Shown one piece after another: positions 24,683-36,600 of a stretch of 64,000 nucleotides of DNA. Where the stretch lies: NCBI GenBank assembly GCA_008711295.1, contig VUYV01000007.1, positions 6,689,214 to 6,753,213 of the forward strand, in the 5' to 3' direction. Origin of the DNA: Anarhynchus alexandrinus (Eukaryota > Chordata > Aves > Charadriiformes > Charadriidae). Under the pieces are notes generated by a model, which saw nothing but the letters and a program-made list of their open reading frames with translations, had not been told where the DNA came from and searched no databases. Each line of letters opens with the position of its first letter. Position 1 is the first letter of the stretch. Made by a program: the position numbers and the translations under genes.

Positions 24683-27600
24683 TTATCTGTTCATCCATCT
24701 GCTTCTGCCCGTGCCGCCTGCGTGGTCGGGGAGCGGGTAGGTGGGAGCTGGAGAGCGGAGCCAGGAGCAATCCCTGCTCCCCAGCTGCTGCTCCTTCTGC
24801 CGCTGCTCCTGCTGGGCCAGCAGGCACTCCAGCTCCTCCTGGTCCTTGAAGGGGTTCCTGCCATAGTCGCGGCGGATCCAGGTGCGGTACTGCCAAGATA
24901 AAGCCAAAAGAGGTTGTCAGGGTCAGCGGGGGCTGAGACACCCCCAGCTTGTGAGCCGGGACTTGCGACAGCTCCGGTGGAAAGCAGCGAGCTGAGCGGG
25001 GGCAATGCCCGCTGCATCCCAGGCGAGGCCAGGGGATCCCCAGTCAGAACCAGCAAGCAGAACGGTCCCGGTTTCGCGGGAGCTCGCGCACCACGCGACA
25101 TGACCACATCGCAGGAGAGATGCGACGGTTCCCCCCCCCAAAACCAAGCGCTTCCCGCATGCCCAGCCCGGCACAGACGGACCCGGAGAGCCGGCAGCAT
25201 CCTCAGCTTCTCACCCCGGCTGCAGCCGGGACGGCAGCTTTATTTACCAAGCACTGCCAAGAAGCTGCTGTTGTTCCTCGCGTGCCCGAATTCCCGTAAG
25301 AAAAGCCTCCCCGTGCTCTCTCCCCGCCGTGGCAGCGCGGGGACGGGCTGGATGCGCTGCCACAAGCTGCAGGGCCGAGCCGGCTCTCGCATGCCGAGGC
25401 AGGTTTGATTTACAGAGCGTCTTGCTCGCCGCCGGGCAGTCGGGGAGCGCCTCTCATCCTCCCTGCGTCCCTGCAAAGGCTGCTCCGGCGGCACGGAGCG
25501 TGCTGATGGCCGGCGGCCAGCTGGCAGCAGGCGGAGGTCCGGAGGTGGCCGGGAAGCGAGAGAGACGGTCCGTAGAAACGCTTCCCGCTACTGGTGGGAT
25601 GAGAAACGGCCAGACGGGTCCAGGCTGCAGCGCCCGAGAGCGTGGGCAGGAACGGGCAGCTCTGCCGGGATCTGCTGCGGCAGATACCCGGTGCTCGTGG
25701 GGAGCGGGCAGGGCTTCACCGTCTTCCCAAGCAGCTGGGAACAGGCAGCTCCAGTAAGCAGGACTTACTGGGATGAGAGGTAGGAGCACGGCCAGCGATA
25801 ACCAACCACTTTACAAAAAGGATGGAGGATAGGCAGTACGGGAATGCGAAACCTGCGGGGGCAAAGCGTCCAGAGAGGGACCGAGCGCTGGAGCCCCGGC
25901 ATGGGGTAGCACTGGGACAGGCATGGGTGCAGCCGGAGGAACCGGAGGGAGAGGGCAGGCAGCCCCCATGAGCTGCCCAGCCTCAGCACCCCCAGGGTGA
26001 GGTGCGCTCCACGGCCGGGAGCCACCAAATTCACGGATGCGGGAGAGTGGGACGGGCAGCTCAGCCCTGTCCTGCCAGGGCTGCCACAGGCGTGGGGACC
26101 ACGAGCCACAAGAGAGTAAAGTCTGAGACTGACCCTGGCGGCATCCCCCCTCCTGCAGCCAGGGAAAGTCAGCTCGGGCAGAGGGGATTTCCACCGGGAA
26201 TGTCTGGATTCCCCAAATCCACTCCCTCAGACAGCAGGACTCGCCACAGCTGCGGCTGCTGCACGTTCACCGCCTGCAAGCGGGAAGACCCCTTGTTCGG
26301 GGCGGACCCCGAGAGCCAGGCCTGATTTCCTTGCTAGAAAACAACCCCTGGGAAGTGCATCCCAAAGGATTTGGGACAGGATTTGGGGCAAGCAACCACG
26401 CCAGCCGCTCATGGCGGGGAACATCCCTCCCATGCAAACCATCCGGAAGGATGAAGCTCCATGGGTAAACCAGCCTGGCCACCAAGGCTTGGCACCCTCC
26501 GAGGCTCAGCACCCACCACCCAGCGAAACGGTGGCTCCCACCGTCCAGCGAAAGAGGGAAGGAGCCGGCGGGAGGCTGGGGGAAGCACCCGGCTGCTGCC
26601 AGGCGTTTCCTTTTAAAGCCAGAGCAAGAAGTGGTTACAGCCTGTTTCCTCCAGCGCTGACCACTAACCCGCTGCCCTCCTCCTCTCTCCCGGGGCCCGG
26701 AGCACATGTCCCATCTGGGACAGCACCGGGGAGGTGGGGAAGGCAGCCTGGTCACGGTATGCCAGCACCACAGGGGGACAGGTCCGTCACCTGAATGCCC
26801 GTCTGTGCCCTCTCTCACATCCATACTGTCTTCTCTGAGCTCTCTTACTTCCTTTTCTAACCTTACCCGTCATCCTGCTGCTGCTCTTGGTCCCTTCCTT
26901 CCTTCTTCATCCATCTAGCCCCAATAAGCACCATTTGCCAGCTCAAAACCACAGCTGCGCGCTCGAGGCACGCATCCTGCGGCGAGGGGCCAGCTGGCCA
27001 GTCCCAGAGAGCAGCTTCTCCATTTCTCCATCCCGGGATCCCATCTCAGGTCCCTGCTCTGGATGGAGGAAACCAAGGCACTGAGGGATGCTCACCTGGG
27101 AAGGAGGCTCCTGGGAGGTCTGACCTGTCCCTCACAGGTTTTAGCCAACAAGAAATAAGGTTTTTCATCCCGAGCAGCCTGCCCAGACCTTATCCATGTC
27201 TGCTCCCAAGTGCTGCATTTCCAAATCGCTGCCTGCTGGGATGACAGCTGGGCTAAATGGGGACGTTTAACCTCTTTGCTATCCTCAGCAAGAGCTGAAG
27301 CTCAGGTCATGATGCCCTTGCTCCTGCATCCTACCTACACACACGGAAAACCACCCCAAAGCCACAAAGGGGAACCAGGTGTGACATCCCACAGCCAAGG
27401 TAAGCAAGCCAACTGCTGTTTGGCACGAAGCAAGGTGCAGGACCCACGCGGCACCGGGTCCCACAGGCTCCTGGCCACACAGGTACATGCCTATGGTGCC
27501 CACCATCCTGCGGGACCCCCAACCATCCACCTCGGCTGACCTACCCACAAGTCCCTTCCTCTTGCAAAGGTGGAGGGCGCAGGGGTGAGCTGGGAGCAGA

Positions 27601-30600
27601 GCATCGCCGGTCAAGTTGGAGCATCCATCCTGGCTCTTCCCTTTCTTCTAATGCAGCTGCGGATGAGTAATGCCGGAGCGCTCCCCGCTCCAGCACCCAG
27701 CCTTCGCCCCCGGGGCTGCGCGAGCAGCAGTCCGCCCACGAGGGTCATCCGCAGCTTCCCCCTCTCCCCGACGCCGCGATCGTGGGGAACGCAGGGCGTT
27801 TTGAGTAAAAAGGCAGCTCTCGCTAAGGCCCGCAGCTCAGAAAAACACATCCAGGCACCTCCGCCCTTGGCTCTGCCTTTGGTATTTCCAGGGAAATGCT
27901 GGCAAAGCCCCCGGCAAAACTTCAATGTGATGAAAAAGCAGCGTCTGAGGGAAAGGGAAGAAAGTCCAGCATCTACTGAGCCCAGCTTGGATTTTGGGGA
28001 GCAGGAGGAATAGCTGGGATGGAGGTGGGGGGGGGCACACAGCAACTCCACATCATGGTTTGCGCTGGGACGCGGCCAGAGCGTGGGAAGGGTTGGGGAG
28101 AGCTGACCCGTCCAGGGGAAGCCCCGCAGGGAATCTCCAGCACCACGGGTGTTTTGTAATCCCTTGGACCATTTTCCACCCTCCTCCGTGGGTGTTTTTG
28201 CAAGCCGGTGATAACGGGGCAGAGCTGCGTCCCTCATGTGACAGCCACTGCCCGCTCCCTCCGGCACCCGGGGAAGGGAACTCAGCAGCGGGGAAGGGGC
28301 TGACATTTGGGCCAGTGTCACATGCTGTCCCTGCCTCTCTCCTGGGAGGAGAGAAATCCCCTTAAACCACTCGGTGTAGCCGGAGGGACCGCCGGGTCTC
28401 TGTCACCGTCTGCCATGGGGCCACTGCACGGTCCTCATGGTTACAGCGGATGGGGGGGGCTCACCCCCAGGGGTGAGACCAAGTTTAGTGGTGACGTGGG
28501 CCTTGTGGACATTGCGTTGTGGGTTACTTCTTCCTTGCAGAATTCCAGCTGTGGCCCCTGCGCCCTCCCGGGGCAGTTTTGGATCCCGGTCCTTCGCTGC
28601 GGGGGCCGGGGCTGAGCAGAGGAACAGGGTTCGGCGTGGGAGAGACTGGAGGGCAGCCGGGGAGCTGCGCGGGAGCTGTGTCTTTAAAGGCCTTTCCTTT
28701 TGCTTTTGAAGGCTTTCCGGGTCAAAAGTGCAGCTCTGATCTCTGCAACTAGCATTCTCCCGGGTAAATGCGCTGCTCTCGCTCCCAGCTGCCAGCATCT
28801 GGCTCGGCTCAGCTACAGTAACATCCCACCCTCGCACAGGACGGGAACGCACCCAGCCAGGGCTCCAGCTCTCCTAAAACCTGCTGTTCCACATCATTTT
28901 GGGGAGGAAAGAGGTGAATTTCTCCATCAACGCTTGCTTCTCTCTGTCCCCTGCCACTAAAAGCCGGGCACTTGCTGTCAGAGGAAGCCCTGCCAGATCC
29001 AAGCGCACCCAGGCATCTGAAGCCACTTGCAAGAGCCTTCCTCTCCTCTCCTCCCCTCTCCTCCCCTCTCCTCCCCTCTCCTCCCCTCTCCACTCCTCTC
29101 GGCGCGATGAGAGCAGGGCCGGGAACCACCNGCCCTGCCAGATCCAAGCGCACCCAGGCATCTGAAGCCACTTGCAAGAGCCTTCCTCTCCTCTCCTCTC
29201 CTCTCCTCTCCTCTCCATTCCCAGGATCCGGCTCAGCGCCCTTCCTGGGGCTCCCAGGGGACTTGATGCTCGCCCGTCCCTCCCGCTACATCCTAACTGA
29301 ACTCTCGAGAAAAGCACTGGGGTTTTAAAGAGCTTTTTTTTAAGTGCACTCGCATAATGTCTAGGCACTTCTTTTTTTTTTCCTTTTTTTAATTTTTTTT
29401 TTTTTTTTTTGCATGCAAAACCCAAAATCCCCAGGCAATAAATAGCATGCACAAAGGCCAGCTCGGGCAAACAGCTGGCGCCTGCAGTGAGCTGCATGCA
29501 AAAGAGTCGTGCATGTTTGCAAACTCCGCAGACACATATATAAAGGGACGTCGGCGCAGGACGTACCTCCTGCAGCAAGGTCGCCTCGTACTCCTGCAGC
29601 TGCTGCTGGAAGCCAAAGTTGGGGCTGACGTAGGACCGCACGGCCTTGGTGGCAGCCAGGCAGCCCTCCCAGCCGAGTTCGGTCACCGTCATGAGGTAAG
29701 CCACCAGGATGGTGGTGCTGCGGGAGACCCCGGCCAGGCTGGCACAGCGCGAGGGAACAGCATCAGGTAGAGGTATTCCCACCACCGAGGCTGGTGTGGC
29801 CCCGCAACAAGGGACATTCATCTTCCCATGGGCATCCCTTCTCGCTGGGGGGCTAGCGGGGTTCCCCAGCCGTGGGTTGCGTGGGGATAAGGAGCCGCAT
29901 GGACAGGGATCCACTGCTGGTGGTTCCAGGCAGGTGACTTCCCCCTGTCCCCTCCTCCAGGCTGTCCCACCTCTTTGGATGCTCAGGTTTTCGGTGCACA
30001 GACCACCCATCCCCCAGGTCTCAGCAGCGGAGACCTTCCCCTGTCACCCTCCCACTGTTCCTTGTCTTCTCTTCTTCCTCCCCACCACAAGTGACGTTCG
30101 ATGTTGAGGACACTTTTGGGGAGTCCATCCCCACCTCCCACAGGACCAATGTGAACTGGGGATGCAAGGCAGCGACAGCAGCTCTCACCAATGGACGAGG
30201 CAGCCTCCCCCACCGAGCCGGCATTCGTGGATGAACTTGATGCACTCCTTAAAATGCTGCAGCCTGCAAGGAGAGAGGCAGGGAGGTGAGGACAGGAGGG
30301 CTGCCCACCCCTGCAAGGTGCCTGGCCACACCAGCAGTCATGTCCACCCACCAAGGACTTCCCACCGCTCTGGGGCCACCGGCGTGGGGTGGGAGCAGCG
30401 GTCCTTCCTCTGCCCAGCAAAGGCAGAGGGCTGATCTTCATCTGCCAGGAAGGAAATGACCTGGGAGACTTTCCGGGGGATTTCCTGCTCCCAAGGCATC
30501 AGGAACAGGGTGATGCCATCAGCCAAACCAGCTCAGGGGAGGACCCCAGGGAGACAGCCTCCAGGCGAGGTGTCATCTTGTGCCCAAGGGCCGTGTCAGA

Positions 30601-33600
30601 GGTTGTCCTGAGCCGTCAGCTCACCCCTAATTCCCAAACCATACCAAAAACACCCAGTTTCCTTCAAGGGAAAGATGCCAGCGGGGAAGAAGGCAGGGAG
30701 AAGGTACCTCCCTAGGTGTTTTGCCTGTAGGTCCCAAAATGGTGCAACTCCTTTCCCTTCCTCACCCCAAGCAGCCCCTCCAGCCCCTTCCCATCCCAGA
30801 GAGGGCACAGAGAGGTGCTGGTGCCAGGGAGGCAGAGCTGCCAGCAACAACACAGGCTTGTCCCCAGGTAGCTGCGTTCCTGAGAGTACAACCAGTAACT
30901 GCCGTTAAGGCAGAGGGAGCACGTTAACCCTACGGTCAGGGAGTCGGGGCTTTCTGGCAGCTCAGCTGCAACACGCTGTGGTGCTTCTCTCCTTCTGACC
31001 TGCGTGCTCAGCCAAATGAATCATAGAATGGTTTGGGTTGGAAGGGACCTAAAAGATCATCAAGTTCCAACCCTCCTGCCATGGGCAGGGACACCTCCCA
31101 GTAGACCAGGTTGCTCAAAGTCCCATCACACCTGTTCTTGGCCACCTCCAGGGATGGGGCATCCACAGCTCCTCTGGGCAACCTGTTCCAGGGTCTCACC
31201 GCCCTCACAGTGAAAAATTTCTTCCTATTCTAAATCCCCCCTCTTCCAGTTTGAAGCCATTACCCCTCATCCTATCACTACATGCCCTTGTAAAAAGTCC
31301 CTCTCCAGCTTTCCTGCAGGTCCCCTTCAGATACTGGAAGACCGCTATAAGGCCTCCTCAGAGCCTTCTCTTCTCCAGGCTAACAACCCCAACTCTCTCA
31401 GCCTGAGCAGCGCCCATCTTTTCAAAGGATGGAGACGTAGAAAACAGGATAAATAACTCCATATGTACTGATGAGATAGAGGTGGGTGTTCATGGAAGAC
31501 ACATCCCTCCTGCTCATCGCTGCATGGGATGCTGGAAGCCACTGCCAATCCCTCCCGAAGACAGAGGGCATCTCCAAGAGCCCACGCCGAGCCAGGTATT
31601 CGGCTCCTTGGTACATATTTGCAATAAATGCTGCCCATCCCTGCTCACCCTCGCAGCCGCACCGAGCCTTGGGGTAGTTTTGAGGCAGAAAACCTGATTT
31701 TTGGGTAACCTGGGCTTCTGGTGGACTACCTGACCACACAGCCCTGGCTTTTTTGGGAAGGAGAAAAGCGTCCCTCTGGCGCAGGCAAGCCAGAGCCACA
31801 GGGCAGTGAGTGTGGGAGCCGGCAGCGCCTCTGCCCCGGCGCCGGACTTCCTCTGCCTCCGCGTGATGGGGCGGGCGTGCGCCTGCACAGCCTTCCTGAT
31901 TTCCCAGAAGCCAAGGCATGAGCTACCGCAGAGTTATTCCCCACCGTGCCCCTCGCCCAGGGCTCGCTCCCAGCGCATCCTCCCCCCCCTCGGAGCTGGC
32001 TTCCCTAAGGGGACAAGGCAGAAGCCTCTAAAATCCATCCCTGCCAGCCCATGGAAGGGGATGCTCTTCCCCCTGCCCCAGAGGGGGGATCGAAGGGGAT
32101 GCTGCTCTTCGCCCTTCCCTGGAAGGGCAGGGCTCCTTCTAGGAAACCAGCCAAGGACATTTTTGAATACAAACAGCAGGGGGTTCTCCTGCCCAAGAAG
32201 AGGAGAAGAGATGGGGGAGTCTCTGAAGCTGTGGTCATACTAAAAATATTGAGCCTCTCAGCCCTGGAAGGAGATGTCAGTCCGTTGCTCCTCGTGGGCT
32301 ACAGACATGCCTACTCCTTGACCACCGTAGCAAACAGAGCGTCACCCTTTGCGGGGCCTTTCCCTGCCTAAAGCTTGTCCCGGGGGATTTTGCCTCGTCC
32401 TACTTATCTTTGCAGAGCAGACGGCATCCCCCAGGGCCTGCACGTGTTGCCCACACAGGTCCAAGCTCTCCAGAACCCAGTCCTCCACTTCAGCCCCTGG
32501 GCTGGGACCAGCAGGGATGCACCTTGCTTGGAAGGACGTGATGCTTTTTGCCTCCAGCTGCCTCAGCCCGCTCCATGCACGCAGCATCGCTCTCCCAACT
32601 CATCCTGGAGGGAGGCAGGTGAGCGCTTCTGCAGCCCCATCCATCCTCACCCACTCCACGGGGTGTTTTTTTCCCCAGGTAGCCAGCCAGAGGAAAGCTG
32701 TCCCCGTGCTTTTCCAGCCTCAAAGCGTGGGATCAGGACGTGGAGCCTGGTAATGCTGAGAGCCACTGAGGTCCTGAGTCGCAAGCATCTCCTCTTCAGG
32801 ACATCAAGATTGTGAAATCCAAGGCATAAACTGACAGGCAGAAAATAGTTCCTTGAATAAGTCTTCCTTCCGGCAGCCAGGCTTATCTCCTTTTTTCTCC
32901 TTTTTTTTTTTTTCATTTCGGTAGACATGCCACGAATGCAAAGAAATGAGAGAAGGGAAAAAAATAACAACAACAAAAAAAAAACCCGGTTCTTGCTGAG
33001 GCAGGGTTTTCTTGTAAAGCTTCTCTTTCCGCTCAGCAGGAGCATGAGCAAGCAGAATCACACCCCCGAATTACACCCCCGGGCACGGCTGCTCCCGAGG
33101 CTGCTGGAAAACCAACACCTCCACAAACGGGCTTCGCTCCCGTCACTCTGAACAAAGTTTCGATCCTTTTTAGGGTTTGATTGATGAGAAAAATCCCTCG
33201 GAGTCACCCATTTCCTGGTTGCAACAGATGGTTTATGGATGGCCAAAGCGGCAGCCGGGTGCTGTCACCCCCCCGGTGTCAGCAGCACCTGCACCCATTG
33301 CGCCCCAACACCACGTCCCATGAAATCCTGGGGCTTCCTTGCAGCATCCCTCACCAGCTTCATCTCAAGAACATCGTTAAAAGACTTATGAGTATCTATG
33401 CTTTGTATGGGGGGAAAAAAAAAAACTTTGGTTCTAACAAATCTTTTCTTTCTCTTTCCAAGGAAAATGCCTAGAAGATCAACAAAAATCAATGTCTTTC
33501 TGATGCTCCAATTTTCAACCCTGCCCAGCAGAACAATTCGGAAATCTGATGGAAAATTAAATTAAACTTATTGACTGCAAACACACACAGAAACAGATTT

Positions 33601-36600
33601 TAATCCCTACAAATGCTATTTACTGCCTGAGAATGAAGCACAGCTTCTGTCCAGCTCAGCAACGATACCAAGTTTTTGCAGCGTGAATGAATTGAACTTT
33701 CATTCTGCAAAATCTGAACTTTTATTGACCACCAACTACCAACGCGCGATGCTGGGAGACAAAAGGGTGGCAAACGACTTACAGGTTTTGACTGGATGAA
33801 TCCGAGGCCGAGATACAGAGATAGGTCATGTCCTGCAATACAAAGATGGTTGCAGTAATAAGATACCTCCAAGAAACACAAAATCCCCTGTTTCTCTCTT
33901 TTCCCTCTCCCCAGCTGACCCTTCAATGAGGAGAAAGCCACAATCCACTTTTGGGTGCCATCACCCCACTCCGCACAGGTAGGGAGAACCATGAAGGGTC
34001 GCATCCATCCTATCTCGGGGCTATTTCCCCCCCATTTCAGCCCAGAGGAGAGGTCAGGCTGTGGGGAACTGCTACGATGCTCAGGACCCCCCAAAACTGA
34101 GCAGCCCCTTTCCTGGGGCCCCGGCTGGCGAACCCCTTCAGGAAGACGTGTGTGAACATGCACTGATGAAGTCACTCTCATCAATGAGTTATTTCCTCCC
34201 AGTCCTTTTAATACACAATAAATCATCCTGCCGCGTGTTGACGTAGTTCAGATTACTTTCCTTTCTTTAAAACATCGCTTCCTCGATCCTCCCTGTTCTG
34301 AGTTAAAATTAGATCCTTTTCATCTGAGGTTTGTTCGTTTTTTTTAAACTTTCTTAGCGAAATGGGTGGAAATCCTGCCAGCCAGAGCTGAAACGGCCAA
34401 GCACCAGGGATTGCCCCGTCTCCATCAGCTCCTTGTGGCATTGTTGCCAAAAGGTCCCTCCTGGGCTGATGCAGCCCAACTCCACAGACCACCCTCACTT
34501 CCCTCCAGCATAGGGCAGATTGGGAGGCTGGAAAAAGCTGATTATTTAAGGAGGGAAGGGACAGAGGGGGACAGGCATGGGGATATTCCCACGCTGGAAA
34601 GACCCATGTTGCGAGGATGAGCGCAGGCGGGCTTTCCTGTGCATCACCTCTCCATCCCATCCATCCTCCCCAGCCCCGTCCCACACTCAGCCTCACCATC
34701 CTGCAGCCTCTTGCAGGATGGGACAAGGTGCCACAGTGATGTGCCGCTTGCCGGCTCCTCATGGCATGCCAGTCGGCTGCTCCCTGCCCGGAGATGTTGC
34801 CGGAGGGGCTGGGAGGGAAACGGAGCCGGTGGGTTCCTCATCCACATCCCTGGCCAAACTGCGGCTCCCCGGCATGCAGGGGATGGTGGGGGCAGGCAGG
34901 ACCTCAGCGGGTGGAAGAGGACCGTACACCAGGCAGGGGCATGGGGACCAGCAAGCAAACGCTGGCAGGTTTTGTGGGATGAGCCATGATGGGCTGCGGC
35001 TTCCCAAAACCTGGCTGTGCCCTGCCATGCCTGGCACCAGCCCAACCTCCCCATGGCAAGGAGAGCCACTGTGCCGGCAAAGCCACTGTGCCAACCAGTG
35101 GAGCAGCCAAAGCCACCCCACTCCTCCTCAAACCCCGACCCGCACCCTGATCCCGGATTAACTGCCGGGCTCCCAGCGGCTTCCCCTTCCCCACGGGGCT
35201 GGGTGCCCCCATCCCGCCTCGGAGAGCTGGGCCACGCATGGGACCGGTGCTGGGGTTTGCGGTTCCCAACCCAAGGCTGTGATTGACACATTGCTCAACC
35301 CACCATGCCTTTCCGGTTCCCCTTTCCACCAGCCCAGCGGCTTGCTCCATGTTGTAAGCTCCCCGTGCGGTTTGCTACCCGTCTGGCCGTGCCCCGAGCC
35401 CTGCCAGCCCCAGCTGCTGCCCCTTCTCCAGCCGCGAGCCGTTTCTCTGCACCGATTTTATTCAGGCTCCTTCCTTCTCTCTTCCCCCCTTCCATGTTAC
35501 TCAATGCCTTAGCAGGGAAAAGGCTCGAGCTGGCGTTTTGCTGAGGGTCCCTGCCCATCGTGGCCCCAAAGGACGAGGGGTCCAAGCAGTCCCCTTCGCC
35601 TTCTGCAGCATCCTGTGATTTGGGAGCCGGCAGCGGGTCTGACACCGGGATGAAGTGCAAGTTGCACGCGGCCATCGGCTGCAAGATGAGCAGCGTGGTC
35701 CGAGTATCCCACACACAGACCCCCCATACGGGGCTGCTGCAGGGTCCACCCGCCCCACGGGTCCACGCAGGCAGGATTTGTGCACGAAAAGCCTGTCCAG
35801 CACCTCCGGCATCAACCCACCAGGCAGCTCCCTCCTGCCTCAGTTTCCCCACCCTACAGCCCGAGGGGTCCGCAGCGCTCCGGGGTCCGAGAGGGGTGGG
35901 GGGAGACAGGGCAGGCAAAGCCAGAGCGTCCCGGGACCCCTGTCCTGGAAGGATGGGGGGTGTGCTCCGGGTGCCGCTGTGCCCCCCCTCCCCGTCGGGG
36001 CTGGATGCGGCCCCGGCGCTGCCATCCACGGGGCGCCGCCGCCCTCTCGCGGTTCTCCCCGCGGCAGCACCGGGTCCCGGCCCCGCCAGCGCTGCGGCTA
36101 CACCACCTTCACCCTAAAAACCACCGAGGGGGTGGTTGTGCACCCCCAAAACATCCCACTCCCCCCCACACACACACTCTGAAAGACAGCGCTGAGCCTC
36201 TTTGGGTGCAATTCAGCACGGCATGGTGCAAATCCAGCATTGCTGCTCCCCTCTCTGCCCCACGCCAGGAGAACAGCCTGTGTCCCCCACCTGCCCCTTC
36301 TCTGCCCCCCCGGGGTGGTCCCCCCAGGCCCCCTGCCCGGGCGCTCACCTCCAGCACCGGCTTGGCCCTGTTGTGGACGGAAAGGATGTGCGTCACCCCG
36401 TTCCTCAGCAGGTTTTCCCGGTCCTCGGAGTCTGGAAGGAGAGGCAGCACATGAGTCTCCTGCCCTCCTGGGAGATCTGCTGGACCGAGCGCCCACCAGC
36501 AACCCGTACCCATCACCCCCTGGCCCTTTGACCCCCATGCCAGCCCTTCCTGCTGCCTCTCACCCCGCACGATGCAGGAAGGGAGATGAGGCATCGCGAT

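Noticed and set aside
28874..30010. 378-codon minus-strand open frame as a single gene
   Set aside because: It is open only by chance across exon 6 of the phosphatase, the duplicated segment and an N. Only 29738-29567 within it is a real exon.
30338..30526. Minus-strand segment resembling ITYLxIP of DUSP15
   Set aside because: Weak similarity, poor acceptor and a GTCATT donor. Superseded by the exon at 33783-33832.
35560..35690. Alternative phosphatase exon 4 encoding NLHFIPVSDP on the minus strand
   Set aside because: It has a good acceptor and an IPxxD-like motif, but no usable donor follows and the spacing is three residues too long. The exon at 33832-33783 has perfect splice sites, phase and much better family similarity.
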